From: JANQEU01 sp965601455
Lineage (GTDB): Bacteria; Bacteroidota; Bacteroidia; Cytophagales; Cyclobacteriaceae
Reading direction: 5' to 3'
Assembly: GCA_965601455.1 (NCBI GenBank)
Contig: OZ271831.1
Location: forward strand, 1,178,001-1,242,000
Length of the DNA stretch: 64,000 bases
The position numbers and the translations under genes were made by a program. The notes beneath the pieces were generated by a model. It was not told the DNA's origin. It did not search any database and saw only the letters and a program-made list of their open reading frames with translations. The first letter of the stretch is position 1. Every line of letters begins with the position of its first letter. Positions 18,546 to 27,710 of this stretch are shown in pieces.

Positions 18546-19733
18546 TCATTCATCTTCTTTCTTAAAGGAATCAACAAGCGAAGGATCAGGTACTTCACCT
18601 TTCAATATTGAGAGGATTACTTCATTAAGCTTAAAATACGTCGAATATTGACTTTTTACAGTGGTCGAATCAGGTTGTGGGTATTCCTCTGCGTATTCGG
18701 CTCTCATAACTCCCTGACTCAAAAACGAATCATGATTTAACGACTCATTCATCACGTGGTACTCAAATTTCCTATCGTCGATGATCTGAAAAATTTCAAA
18801 TTCAGGATAAGGATTGAGGACAATTTCACCTTCCTCCAAAGATGAAGATTGACTGGTAATGATGGTGGTTTCTGTTTGAAAAGAATCTGGATATTTTGAA
18901 AATATAGAATCAATTGCGGGATAGATCTTTTTAATCCAATCGGTAGGCATTCCTTCAATACTTGTATCGAGAAGAATATACCTCTCTACTCCTTCGGAAC
19001 CCGTATGGTTTAGGATTAGTCCGGTTTGCCCTCCCCAGCTGTGTCCCATATAGTATAGTGATCCTCCATCGGTGAACGATAGATTTACACTCCAGCCAAT
19101 GATAAACTCAACGTCCTTTAACACTGTTTCCAAAGGACCATTCTCTATGCGAGTATTTCTTGTTGGCCAATGATAATTGGCAGACACAACAACGTAGCCG
19201 TAGGAAGCTAACCATTCAAAGAGAAATGCATTTTCTTCAATTGTACCTCCTGAACCATGATGGTATACAATCACTGGGTATTTTCCTGAATTAGGCAATT
19301 TGGCTTTCATTGCGGGAATGGATTTCTGCATCATAGCCTCCGCAAGTTGTTCATGAAGGTTGGATTGTTCTGCGTTTTCCCAGGTATCCAGGTTTTTAGT
19401 TACTCCATAATCGATGAAGGTTTGAAGACATCTTTGCCTTATAGAATCCCTGATTGCCTTGGTCTTTCTTGTAAATGGATAATCGAAATAATCACGATAG
19501 CGCATGGTCGATCCGCTGTCATTCAAAGGAAACCATATCCCGATCAAGTAAGGTTTTGCCCCGTTATAGCTGTGATATTGATAAATCTGTTCTTCATTGA
19601 AAGCTATGGTGTCATTAAACCCAATGTCATACGGACCATAAGCAGGCTCATTCGTACCCGATTGAATTTGGCTTTTCCCTACGACGGCGTTTAGTAGAAA
19701 ATAAACCAGAAGCAATAGCCCTTTTTGTGTCAT
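18546..19733 (-). CDS. Secreted alpha/beta hydrolase (acetylhydrolase-like)
   Basis: A 395-residue protein with a signal peptide and an alpha/beta hydrolase fold of the platelet-activating-factor acetylhydrolase-like group. The oxyanion region is VYHHGSGG, and the nucleophile elbow GHSWGG carries the catalytic Ser. An Asp in the ILLDTSIEG strand and a His in the SLNHDSFLS region are candidates for the rest of the triad. The stop is 5 bases from the convergent permease stop. Ester or amide substrate unknown. Confidence 0.85.
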   Translation of the reverse strand: MTQKGLLLLVYFLLNAVVGKSQIQSGTNEPAYGPYDIGFNDTIAFNEEQIYQYHSYNGAKPYLIGIWFPLNDSGSTMRYRDYFDYPFTRKTKAIRDSIRQRCLQTFIDYGVTKNLDTWENAEQSNLHEQLAEAMMQKSIPAMKAKLPNSGKYPVIVYHHGSGGTIEENAFLFEWLASYGYVVVSANYHWPTRNTRIENGPLETVLKDVEFIIGWSVNLSFTDGGSLYYMGHSWGGQTGLILNHTGSEGVERYILLDTSIEGMPTDWIKKIYPAIDSIFSKYPDSFQTETTIITSQSSSLEEGEIVLNPYPEFEIFQIIDDRKFEYHVMNESLNHDSFLSQGVMRAEYAEEYPQPDSTTVKSQYSTYFKLNEVILSILKGEVPDPSLVDSFKKEDE

Positions 19734-19743
19734 ACCGAAGCTC

Positions 19744-20382
19744 CTATTTTTTCATGGATTTGTACTTGTCATGCATGCCTTCTCCATTAAGAATCATCGG
19801 GGTGTATTTATCAATGCGGGCAAAGCGTGTTTTGGATTGTTTGGGTTGAGAGAAATGGATGATGTAGCCGCGTTGCCTTCCCGGGGTTAAAGCTTCAAAA
19901 GCGGTTTTAAAAACAGGATCTTCCTCCATACGCTCTTGTAGTTCTTCCGGTATTGGTTCAGGATTCTTTTTAAAAGAGACTTTCAACCCAGCCTTTTCTA
20001 CTTCTATAGCTTCAAATATTGTTGCCTTGATGGATTCCTTGTTACTGAAAATTTGATCGACACTCGTGAATTTCATATATCGTGAGGCTTGTGAGTTTTC
20101 CCCAGGTTTCTCCAACAATCCATCGTCGTTTTTTAGCAACGAACCTTTGAAAAAGCTTATTGAAGAGAATTCTTTGAATGCGCTAACAATAAGTACATTT
20201 CCCGATTGAAAAGAGTAGCAGGGAACTCCCCATTTTGATTCTTCCACAAGACCACATTCAAGAGCGATTGAACGAAGAAGCTTAAGCTCTTCAGGCCAGA
20301 ATCGAACTTTACAATTGTCGGTTCCGCCCAAGGCGCACCGTCCACAACCATCGACGAAGTAGGTATCAACGTCTTTGTTCAT
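19744..20382 (-). CDS. YdeI/DUF1801-type protein
   Basis: A 212-residue protein combining a DUF1801-like iron-chaperone-type fold (start to about residue 125; KWGVPCYSF and ISFFKGSLL) with the YdeI/OmpD-associated C-terminal motif (LTPGRQRGYIIHFSQPKQSKTR). A Cys cluster at the very N-terminus (DGCGRCALGGTDNC) could bind a metal. It lies 10 bases upstream of the hydrolase gene on the same strand. Biological role is poorly known in this family. Confidence 0.82.
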   Translation of the reverse strand: MNKDVDTYFVDGCGRCALGGTDNCKVRFWPEELKLLRSIALECGLVEESKWGVPCYSFQSGNVLIVSAFKEFSSISFFKGSLLKNDDGLLEKPGENSQASRYMKFTSVDQIFSNKESIKATIFEAIEVEKAGLKVSFKKNPEPIPEELQERMEEDPVFKTAFEALTPGRQRGYIIHFSQPKQSKTRFARIDKYTPMILNGEGMHDKYKSMKK

Positions 20383-20401
20383 GATAGAAATTTAACGAGA
20401 T

Positions 20402-21880
20402 TTAGTCAATTGTGGGATTATTTATTAGCGACTTAGCTTTCATCATTTCCAGATCTTTCCCTTCAAGAATTGCTTCGATATTGTACGAAATGGGGTAATC
20501 GGGAATTACCCCTCTACCAAATGGATTCATGTTTTCATTGACATTGAGCTGGTGCCTGACAAGAGGAATTTCAAGGCTAAACTTGGAGTGTGGAAGTGTG
20601 ACATACGACTTTTCCATACTTGTATTGCCATAGTATCCTCCATCTGTTTCCTGGCCAATCAAGGTTGCGAGCTGAGAGGATTTCATCATGGATGCGAAGT
20701 CTGACGCTGCTGAAAACGTACCTCCATTTATTAGGATATATACCTGCCCATTGAATCCGGGGTCTGACGGTTTAAAATCTTTCGTCATATAGAGTCCAGT
20801 AAGTTCAAATCGACTAGAATCCAGTTTTGACATCTTACTGGAACCTGGCATCCAGGTATGAAGCCACTTTCTATTCAGGTATTTCATGGCTGGGTGAAGT
20901 TTCTGATAGGGGATATACGGAGAGTCTTTCGAATAGATGAAGTCAGCACTTTTGGCAAATCGGAATTCCTCACCCACGAAATAAGAGTAGAGCACCCAGG
21001 GAACCTTTCCCCCACCATTTTCACGAATGTCTATTATCAGACTCTTGACTTTTTTGGTTTCTATTTCTTCAAATATTTCCTTCAGTCTTTTTTCGAACTT
21101 TACATTCTTACCGTTTTCTCTCCAATCAAAAAACTGTCGGATGGTGAGTATAGCGGAGCCATTATCTATTACCTCCAGTATAAGGCTTTGGGAATTTTCG
21201 CCTTGTTGATTTTCCTCGAAATAGATTTCAAACATCTCATCTCTCGGAAGTGCACTTATCCTAAAGCGATTAGATGAGTCATCCTTCTCTACATACTCCA
21301 CCTCATACTCATCTGTACTCTCAAAATATAGACTAAATATGTACCAGAAATAACTGTTAAGGCTATTGTAGGGGCCGGAGGAGCCTGATCCATCCGTAGT
21401 AATAACCTGTAGGCAATACTCGATGATGGAATCCATAGATATCCCATTTATAGAAGTGATCTCCGTTCCTGCACTCAACGGAACAGGGGAGCCGGAGTAG
21501 TTCTGAATAAAAAACGCTCGGTCATCATTGAACCAAAGCTTCAACGGGAGGTATTTATTCAATTGATTCTTTCTTGTCTCTTCGGAATAACTCAGATCGG
21601 TATGTCCACAACCCACCTGTCGTACAGCTTCTGAAAGTAGTCGGTAGAATGCCCGTTCTTCCATATCATCAGACAGCTTGGGTTCGACATTGTCAAATAC
21701 CTCATCCATGTTTTGCCTGCTTTGATGCCAGTATAGACCCGGATGAAAGTCCTCCAGACTTCCACGAAATACCCTGAAGTCCTCCTTCAGTTGATCAGGT
21801 GAAAATGATTGGGAAAAAGTAGTGGTACAATGAATAAAAAGTAAAGTGTAAAGTATGAATGGCGTGTGAGGTTTTCTCAT
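20402..21880 (-). CDS. S41 family peptidase, secreted
   Basis: A 492-residue tail-specific-protease-like enzyme with a signal peptide (ending TTFSQ). The S41 core is visible: IDIRENGGGKVPWVL, then VYILINGGTFSAASDFASM with the candidate catalytic Ser, and IGQETDGGYYGNTS. The N-terminal region shows CGHTDLSYS, a common S41-helper domain motif. A canonical PDZ domain is not obvious. Translation is coupled to the upstream TPR gene through an ATGA overlap. Likely acts on proteins or peptides in the periplasm or outside. Confidence 0.88.
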   Translation of the reverse strand: MRKPHTPFILYTLLFIHCTTTFSQSFSPDQLKEDFRVFRGSLEDFHPGLYWHQSRQNMDEVFDNVEPKLSDDMEERAFYRLLSEAVRQVGCGHTDLSYSEETRKNQLNKYLPLKLWFNDDRAFFIQNYSGSPVPLSAGTEITSINGISMDSIIEYCLQVITTDGSGSSGPYNSLNSYFWYIFSLYFESTDEYEVEYVEKDDSSNRFRISALPRDEMFEIYFEENQQGENSQSLILEVIDNGSAILTIRQFFDWRENGKNVKFEKRLKEIFEEIETKKVKSLIIDIRENGGGKVPWVLYSYFVGEEFRFAKSADFIYSKDSPYIPYQKLHPAMKYLNRKWLHTWMPGSSKMSKLDSSRFELTGLYMTKDFKPSDPGFNGQVYILINGGTFSAASDFASMMKSSQLATLIGQETDGGYYGNTSMEKSYVTLPHSKFSLEIPLVRHQLNVNENMNPFGRGVIPDYPISYNIEAILEGKDLEMMKAKSLINNPTID

Positions 21881-22710
21881 TTTTCAATGTATTCAGTAAA
21901 CCATAACAGGTCATCCCTATTAAGCTCCCTATCGGTCAGTTTATTGGTTTCCATATAAGATTGAAGGGCCCGGTTCCAATCACCACTCATAGCATGCACT
22001 TTTGTGATGTGATATCTTGAATTCTGATAACCTTCACTTTCCCCCTCCAATTGGAGAAAAAGTCTGGCAGACTCTTCATACAGTGATAAGGCTCTTTCTA
22101 AATCACCTAGTTTCATATTCACATAGCCGAGTTTGTTAGATGAACGGGCGCAAAGAATATGATCGTTACCCAGTTGTTTCTGTCTGATTTCAAGAGCCTT
22201 GGAATAATAAGGTATCGCATCCGACCACCTTTCCTGTACCAGGAACCAATAGGCAAGGTCATTGGCGAGAAAAGAAACATCCAGGTGATCTGGAATCTCT
22301 TTGTTGTATTTGTCAATGAAGAACTTAAATGTTTCAATGGTTCGCAAGGTGTCCAATTCACCGGAATCATAGAATTCCAAGTAGGTTACATTCCCTTCTT
22401 CGCTATATGAGAGTACTTTACCATGTGCTCTTTCCGGATCTTCACTGATGAGAGAGTCTATTGACATTTGGATGTTTCCGCTCAAAAAGAAGTCCGTCAC
22501 CTGTCCAATAGGTACTCCATTCTTATAGGTGACTAATCGGTAAAACTCTGCTTCCTTGACATTATTGGTTAAATCCCAATCATCATTGAAGTAGTAGATC
22601 CAATCGCCTTGTTTTTGGTTGTTATTGTCTGTTTCGTTTGGCTTGATGGGTATTTGACCCCAAAGAGTGCAAGGAATTACAAGAGCAATTATGCTGGTTC
22701 GAATATTCAT
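21877..22710 (-). CDS. Secreted TPR-repeat protein
   Basis: A 277-residue protein with a signal peptide (ending LWGQ). The first half has a MORN-like/antitoxin-wapA-type pattern (GDWIYYFNDDW, YKNGVPIG, EFYDSGELD). The second half carries about three TPR units (AIPYYSKALEIRQKQLG, KLGDLERALSLYEES, SGDWNRALQSYME). Its stop overlaps the S41 protease start as ATGA, so the pair is co-translated. TPR proteins of this sort usually act in protein-protein contacts; a link to the protease is likely. Confidence 0.8.
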   Translation of the reverse strand: MNIRTSIIALVIPCTLWGQIPIKPNETDNNNQKQGDWIYYFNDDWDLTNNVKEAEFYRLVTYKNGVPIGQVTDFFLSGNIQMSIDSLISEDPERAHGKVLSYSEEGNVTYLEFYDSGELDTLRTIETFKFFIDKYNKEIPDHLDVSFLANDLAYWFLVQERWSDAIPYYSKALEIRQKQLGNDHILCARSSNKLGYVNMKLGDLERALSLYEESARLFLQLEGESEGYQNSRYHITKVHAMSGDWNRALQSYMETNKLTDRELNRDDLLWFTEYIEK

Positions 22711-22875
22711 AACGTGTTCAATTCGATTCTAGATAGCTTAATATCTGAATTCAAGTGGAACAATGCAAAAAAAGAATACGTTATGCACAAGGTGAATGGA
22801 ATACATAGGTCAGGAGCTTAATAAGACTGGAGAAAAGCGGATTCATTCGCTCCGAAATCAAGTTAGCCATCGAAT

Positions 22876-24594
22876 TCATTCCTTTACAAACCGATGAGAA
22901 GCCAGCTTATTTTCAGTTTTAATAACAGCGAAATAGACTCCGGGAATAAGCGATTGTACGTCGATAGTTGAAATGCCGGTTGATACCTCATGGATTTGAT
23001 GGATCTTACCCTTTGTATTAAAAATCAACACGCGGCCTCCTTTAGATTTTATATAAAGGCTTTCTGTAACCGGATTTGGAAAAACTATCACCTGAGCGAT
23101 CTCGGGAACTTGAAGTATGGTAGCATTTTCCAGGGTAAGCTCTTCCAGCATGACTTTCGTAATAGTTACGTTTGTCTCCGATAAACCCATATCAAATCCA
23201 ATTCTTGCTTCTGGATCTGATGTCTGCATATCGAAGACTGTAAAGAAACTGGTGGTGTCAGTACCCAATGTGGCAGTTCCTGATCCGTAGGTTGTCCACG
23301 GGTCACTATCCATGCCAACATTAAAGTTAATCGTCCGCTCAGCATCGGCTTTTCCAGTAAATGAGAAGACGTATTTCTTTCCACGTTGAAGGTTGATTGG
23401 TGTTTTCAAAAGTTGAACATGCCATAGTTCGGTTCCACCGTTAGAGATATCCATCTGTAGTGATTCATTCAATGACAAAGTTGTTTGTGCTCCCTGGTGA
23501 CCGAAGGCGTTCCATCCGTCGTTTGCGGTTGTAAAATCAGAATTATAGACGGTTTTTCGCTGATAAATTAGAGGTTCCGATAATTCGTTGGATAGTAACG
23601 CACGAACCAAAGGTTCAACAACGGATCCATTTGAAGGATTGTAGATTCCGAAACCGGCGCTAAACTCCCAGTACGCCCAACTCCAATCCATGGATTCAAA
23701 ATACCTGGCCAGGTAGGTGGTATACTTTTCTCTCGATTCGATATCAGCTGTACCGAAAGCCCCAAATTCACCAATATGCACAGGAATACCTTCACGTTTA
23801 CTTCGATCCACTAAGCCCTTGAATTCATTTTGAATTACTGACCTTTCCAAATCGGAATCTATCCATTTCGTCCCCAACCAATCTTCCGCGTTGCCTTCAA
23901 CCCATGAAGCTCCCTGGTGAGTGAATTGAAAAGGGTTGTAGTAATGGATGGTTAAAATCAGATTTGGGTCACTTGGGATTTCAAGTAACGGCAAGCCACC
24001 TAAACCTCCAAATTCAGGAGTACCAATGAGTACAACGCGGTCAGGATTGGTTTCCCTGATTATTTCCAGGGCTTCAACGAGATAATCATTCCACAACTCA
24101 GCAGATAAATTCCCATGCGGTTCATTGAGTATCTCGAATAAAAGTTTGTCATCATAGTCCTTGAAAAACTCAGCAATCTGTCTCCACTGAGTCAGAAATC
24201 GATCTTTTTGCCCCCAGGGATTATCGAATAATGCTTCGTGATGATGCATGTTGATAATTGTATATAATCCTTGTTCCTGGGAGGCATCGACAACCTCTTT
24301 AACCCGATTCAGGAAAGTCGGGTTTATCGTATATGGTTGGGAGCTGGAACTTCTTTCTACTGGTTCCCAACGCACAGGGATGCGCACGTGATTAAAGCCA
24401 AGATCGGCGATTATTTCAGGGTAGTTCCTTTTCCACGGATTTCCCCAAGCAGCCTCAGAAGGAGCTTCCAACATATTTCCATAATTGATGCCACGGCCCA
24501 GTTCTTTATTTATCAAAAAGGCTTTATCCCTCGTCTGAGAATGTAATAGTAGAGATAATAGTAGAAATAGCGTGTAGAAGCTGGATCTAACCAT
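22876..24594 (-). CDS. GH5 endoglucanase with CBM and T9SS sorting domain
   Basis: A 572-residue secreted glycoside hydrolase. Signal peptide at 1-20; GH5 catalytic domain at about 28-330, with RIPVRW, the acid/base Glu158 (FEILNEPHG) and nucleophile Glu276 (HIGEFGAFG). A carbohydrate-binding module of the CBM4/9 type spans about 345-495 (NDGWNAFGHQG start). Residues 497-572 form a type IX secretion sorting domain (VFPNPVTESLYI ... GVYFAVIKT). It should be exported across the outer membrane and released or anchored to cut beta-1,4-glucans or mannans. The precise polysaccharide is not determined. Confidence 0.95.
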   Translation of the reverse strand: MVRSSFYTLFLLLSLLLHSQTRDKAFLINKELGRGINYGNMLEAPSEAAWGNPWKRNYPEIIADLGFNHVRIPVRWEPVERSSSSQPYTINPTFLNRVKEVVDASQEQGLYTIINMHHHEALFDNPWGQKDRFLTQWRQIAEFFKDYDDKLLFEILNEPHGNLSAELWNDYLVEALEIIRETNPDRVVLIGTPEFGGLGGLPLLEIPSDPNLILTIHYYNPFQFTHQGASWVEGNAEDWLGTKWIDSDLERSVIQNEFKGLVDRSKREGIPVHIGEFGAFGTADIESREKYTTYLARYFESMDWSWAYWEFSAGFGIYNPSNGSVVEPLVRALLSNELSEPLIYQRKTVYNSDFTTANDGWNAFGHQGAQTTLSLNESLQMDISNGGTELWHVQLLKTPINLQRGKKYVFSFTGKADAERTINFNVGMDSDPWTTYGSGTATLGTDTTSFFTVFDMQTSDPEARIGFDMGLSETNVTITKVMLEELTLENATILQVPEIAQVIVFPNPVTESLYIKSKGGRVLIFNTKGKIHQIHEVSTGISTIDVQSLIPGVYFAVIKTENKLASHRFVKE

Positions 24595-24600
24595 GTTGAT

Positions 24601-25104
24601 TTAATTCCTATTGCTTTCTCTGATCCACTTCAATCGCAAGCCAGAGTTGCTTTGTTCAACAGGTTGAAGGACCAATGTATCACCACTAAATGAAAACCTT
24701 CGTTGGACTATTTTTCCCCATTCACCAGGATTGGAGTGAGAAATCCTTTCATGTTGAACAATGCCATTCTCTTGATCAATGGTGTATTTACCAAAGTAAA
24801 CATAGGATCCTGTAAGATACTTCATTGCCTCTAAGGATATGGTATCAATGAAGTTGGGGAAACGCAGGTCCGTATCTTGATATCCTTTTTTCATAAGGTG
24901 TAACGACATGTTTTCTATATCGTCATACAACAAATAGCCCTGCATACCATCTCTCCATTCGTTCCATTTTCCAGTTTCTGAATCTTGCAGTTCCATAATA
25001 TGTAGTTCCCATAGTCCACCAAGTGCATTTTCAGATAGTTTTTTAGGTGGTTCACAACTTAGAAGCGTGGAAACCGCAACCAAGAAAATCAGATTCATCT
25101 TCAT
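24601..25104 (-). CDS. Hypothetical lipoprotein, lipocalin-like
   Basis: A protein of about 167 residues. I choose the ATG at 25104 over 25176 because it directly precedes the signal peptide and lipobox (TLLSC). The mature part is rich in beta strands and resembles lipocalin-like domains of Bacteroidota (GLWELHIMELQD start, a central GSYVYFGKYTID, and a late RRFSFSGDTLVLQP strand pair). It lies 6 bases upstream of the GH5 gene on the same strand, so the two may share a transcript. Ligand unknown. Confidence 0.72.
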   Translation of the reverse strand: MKMNLIFLVAVSTLLSCEPPKKLSENALGGLWELHIMELQDSETGKWNEWRDGMQGYLLYDDIENMSLHLMKKGYQDTDLRFPNFIDTISLEAMKYLTGSYVYFGKYTIDQENGIVQHERISHSNPGEWGKIVQRRFSFSGDTLVLQPVEQSNSGLRLKWIRESNRN

Positions 25105-25211
25105 CGCGTAAATATAGAGCAGGGAGCTTTTATCAAGGGGTTCATAATGTGCCAAATCAGATGAAAATAACAGCACATTTTAACTAACTTGAGACTACCA
25201 TTTCGACGATC

Positions 25212-26438
25212 ATGAATACCTCATCGCTTAACCCCACAAGAAGTACGGAGAGAATCCAGGCACTGGACGTCCTACGAGGATTTGCCATTCTCGGCATATT
25301 GATTATGAATATCCAGTCCTTTTCCATGCCTGGCGCCGCATATACCAATCCTGCAGCGTATGGTGATCTTAACGGAATCAATAAATGGGTATGGATAATT
25401 AGTCATGTCTTCGCGGATCAGAAATTTATGAGCATCTTCTCAATACTATTTGGAGCAGGTGTTGTTCTTGTAACAGATAGAGCTGAGGAACGCACGGGTA
25501 AGTCCGCTGGATTACACTATAAGAGGAATTTTGGATTGCTAATCATCGGCCTGATTCACGCACATTTAATATGGTACGGAGATATTTTGGTAGCTTATTC
25601 GATCTGTGCCTTTCTGGTGTATTTACTTCGGAAAAAAAGTCCCAGGTCCCTGTTGATTTTGGGTATCATCTTAATGTCTGTGCATACGTTGATTTACCTT
25701 TTCTTTGGATTTACCATGCCCAATTGGCCAGAGGAGTCCATTGCTGGTGTACAATCCAGTTGGAGTCCTTCAATGGAGCTGATAAATGCAGAAATCGCCG
25801 CCATAACGGGGACACTCTCTGAGCAAATATCACAGAATTCGGAATCGGCAATTATGCTTGAGACTTTCGTTTTTCTCATCCTTATGGGTTGGCGAGCCGG
25901 GGGATTGATGTTGGTTGGTATGGCATTTTACAAATTAGGTATTTTATCTGCTTCAAAAAGTATAAGTTTCTATAGGAAGATGCTGATTTTTTGTGGCATT
26001 CCCGGGCTGGTCTTAATCATTTATGGAGTGTTCCAAAATTTCAATGCCGGCTGGTCCCATGACTATTCCATGTTTATTGGTTCACAGTGGAATTATTGGG
26101 GGAGCTACCTGCTGTGTATGGCTTATATAGCTGGATTGATGCTTTTTGTAAAAAGTAACATGGCTACCAAACTAAAGGCCAGGCTGGCGGCTATCGGTCA
26201 GATGGCTTTGACCAATTATATAAGTCAGTCCATCATTTGTGTTCTTATTTTTTATGGTATTGGCTTTGGCCTCTTCGGGCAAGTTGATCGTTGGGGACAA
26301 TTATTGATTGTTTTAGCCGTATGGGTTCTTCAGTTAGCCTGGTCCAGACCATGGCTTAAGAAGTTTCGATTTGGGCCTCTCGAATGGCTGTGGAGGTCAA
26401 TGACCTACGGTAAGCGACAACAGATGGTGCGTGAGTGA
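25212..26438 (+). CDS. DUF418 family membrane protein
   Basis: A 408-residue polytopic membrane protein with about nine or ten helices. The signature start ALDVLRGFAILGILIMNI is shared by DUF418 and the wider acyltransferase-3-like heparan/YeiB group. The C-terminal DUF418 block ends in RFGPLEWLWRSMTYG, which is typical. It is divergent from the lipocalin-like gene and converges on the next gene with only two bases between stops. Function in the family is not settled. Confidence 0.92.
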   Translation: MNTSSLNPTRSTERIQALDVLRGFAILGILIMNIQSFSMPGAAYTNPAAYGDLNGINKWVWIISHVFADQKFMSIFSILFGAGVVLVTDRAEERTGKSAGLHYKRNFGLLIIGLIHAHLIWYGDILVAYSICAFLVYLLRKKSPRSLLILGIILMSVHTLIYLFFGFTMPNWPEESIAGVQSSWSPSMELINAEIAAITGTLSEQISQNSESAIMLETFVFLILMGWRAGGLMLVGMAFYKLGILSASKSISFYRKMLIFCGIPGLVLIIYGVFQNFNAGWSHDYSMFIGSQWNYWGSYLLCMAYIAGLMLFVKSNMATKLKARLAAIGQMALTNYISQSIICVLIFYGIGFGLFGQVDRWGQLLIVLAVWVLQLAWSRPWLKKFRFGPLEWLWRSMTYGKRQQMVRE

Positions 26439-26440
26439 TG

Positions 26441-26923
26441 CTAAGGAGCATCCATGAAAGCAGTGAATTGAAGCTTCCATCGATCATTCTCCTTTCTGTA
26501 AATAGTTACGAAACGAATGTCTCGAATCAATGTCTCCGCTGAGTCTTCCGGATTGATAAATTCCTCTCGTTGACTGTGAAGATATAAGGTCATATTTTCG
26601 GAAATAGGGATGAACTCGATGGATTTTACATCGGAGGCTGTCGCACGGTTACCGGCGTCGTACCAATCCTTTACCAACCCGAGATATTCTTCTCTGAAAC
26701 GGACCTTATCCCTGACCATGGACCAATTTCGGTAATCATCTGTGAAGCTTTCTTCATAAGGTTCCCAACCTTCGTTGGCCAGCACCAGGGGAATGTCTCT
26801 CGCGAGGGATTGAATTTCGGCTTTGTCTTGATCGGTCAGAAGGAGCGTGCTATTATTTTTTTCTTCACAACTAACTAATACAACAATAACCCAAAGTAGA
26901 TTAAGAACTAGGCGAGTATTCAT
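26441..26923 (-). CDS. NTF2/SnoaL-like lipoprotein
   Basis: A 160-residue lipoprotein (lipobox LVSC) with an NTF2-like alpha+beta fold: helices at about 35-100, then strands with SENMTLYLHSQREEF and FVTIYRKENDRWKLQF. I set the start at the ATG at 26923; it shares its A with the upstream stop (TGATG), while the alternative is a GTG three bases earlier. This implies coupling to the upstream gene. SnoaL-like proteins range from enzymes to ligand-binding proteins. No active site is evident. Confidence 0.8.
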   Translation of the reverse strand: MNTRLVLNLLWVIVVLVSCEEKNNSTLLLTDQDKAEIQSLARDIPLVLANEGWEPYEESFTDDYRNWSMVRDKVRFREEYLGLVKDWYDAGNRATASDVKSIEFIPISENMTLYLHSQREEFINPEDSAETLIRDIRFVTIYRKENDRWKLQFTAFMDAP

Positions 26924-27351
26924 CACTTTCCTTCTTTAGCCAAAATTTCCTTGGCTTCGTCTATGCTGGTTACGTGGTAGGATTTCAATCCACCATCTTT
27001 GGTGTGATCATACAAACTGGCGGTTTTTTTAGCGGAAAGCTTCCCGATAGCAGATTGTGGAAGAACAACAAAAAGATATTCTACTCCATTTTCTTCCAGT
27101 TTGGGCCTGGCAACTTTTTCCCTGAATTCCTGCACTTCCGGTTTGAAAACCCCAGTAGCATTACTGGTATCGATGATCCAAACGGTAACTCCATTTTTTG
27201 GAGCATAATCGGTTATTCCTACATCATAAACGGAAGCCTTCCAATCATCAAGTGTAATCAGTAATGAATCCCATGTATCGACAATTGCATTGATTTCAGG
27301 ATGATGATGACCTACAACTTTACCAGGTATGTTGTATAATTCTTTTGCCAT
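26923..27351 (-). CDS. Hypothetical cytoplasmic protein, STAS/SpoIIAA-like
   Basis: A 142-residue soluble protein with no signal peptide. Alternating strands and helices (VTVWIIDTSNATG, VEYLFVVLP, IDEAKEILAKEG) weakly recall STAS / SpoIIAA-like domains. The match is by pattern only and I cannot confirm it. The stop codon overlaps the next gene's ATG, so the pair is translationally coupled although one product is cytosolic and the other a lipoprotein. Confidence 0.65.
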   Translation of the reverse strand: MAKELYNIPGKVVGHHHPEINAIVDTWDSLLITLDDWKASVYDVGITDYAPKNGVTVWIIDTSNATGVFKPEVQEFREKVARPKLEENGVEYLFVVLPQSAIGKLSAKKTASLYDHTKDGGLKSYHVTSIDEAKEILAKEGK

Positions 27352-27482
27352 GCGGTGAGCGTATTTGAGTAATTACAACTAAAACCACGTAACGAGCGAA
27401 AAAGTGTCGATTTTAAATTAAATTTTGGGAATATGTCGGCATTTGCCTGATAGGGCGAAAAACATAGCCTGGGATTTATTGA

Positions 27483-27710
27483 ATGAATCATCAACCAAAA
27501 GTTATCAAATTAGTAACTGGCAGAAGCTATTCCTGGTGTTCATGCGGTGAATCAGGGAATCAGCCATTTTGTGATGGTTCACATACACCCACAGGTATGC
27601 GTCCAACAGTCTTCAGAGTTGAAGCAGAAGGAGAGTATAAGATCTGTCAATGCAAACTAACGTCTAACCCACCCTTCTGTGATGGTTCACATCGATCAAT
27701 AAGATCTTAA
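27483..27710 (+). CDS. Double CDGSH iron-sulfur domain protein
   Basis: A 75-residue protein made of two CDGSH zinc-finger-like [2Fe-2S] motifs. Each has the three-Cys one-His ligand set: Cys19, Cys21, Cys30, His34 and Cys55, Cys57, Cys66, His70. This tandem form resembles the mitochondrial MiNT (CISD3) type, and bacterial members transfer clusters or electrons. No membrane segment is present. The gene overlaps the convergent beta-lactamase-fold gene by four bases. Confidence 0.93.
   Translation: MNHQPKVIKLVTGRSYSWCSCGESGNQPFCDGSHTPTGMRPTVFRVEAEGEYKICQCKLTSNPPFCDGSHRSIRS

Noticed and set aside
26437..26452. Six-base hairpin (gatgct / agcatc) at the DUF418 end
   Set aside because: Overlaps both stop regions, lacks a T-run on either side and is short, so it is not called a terminator.
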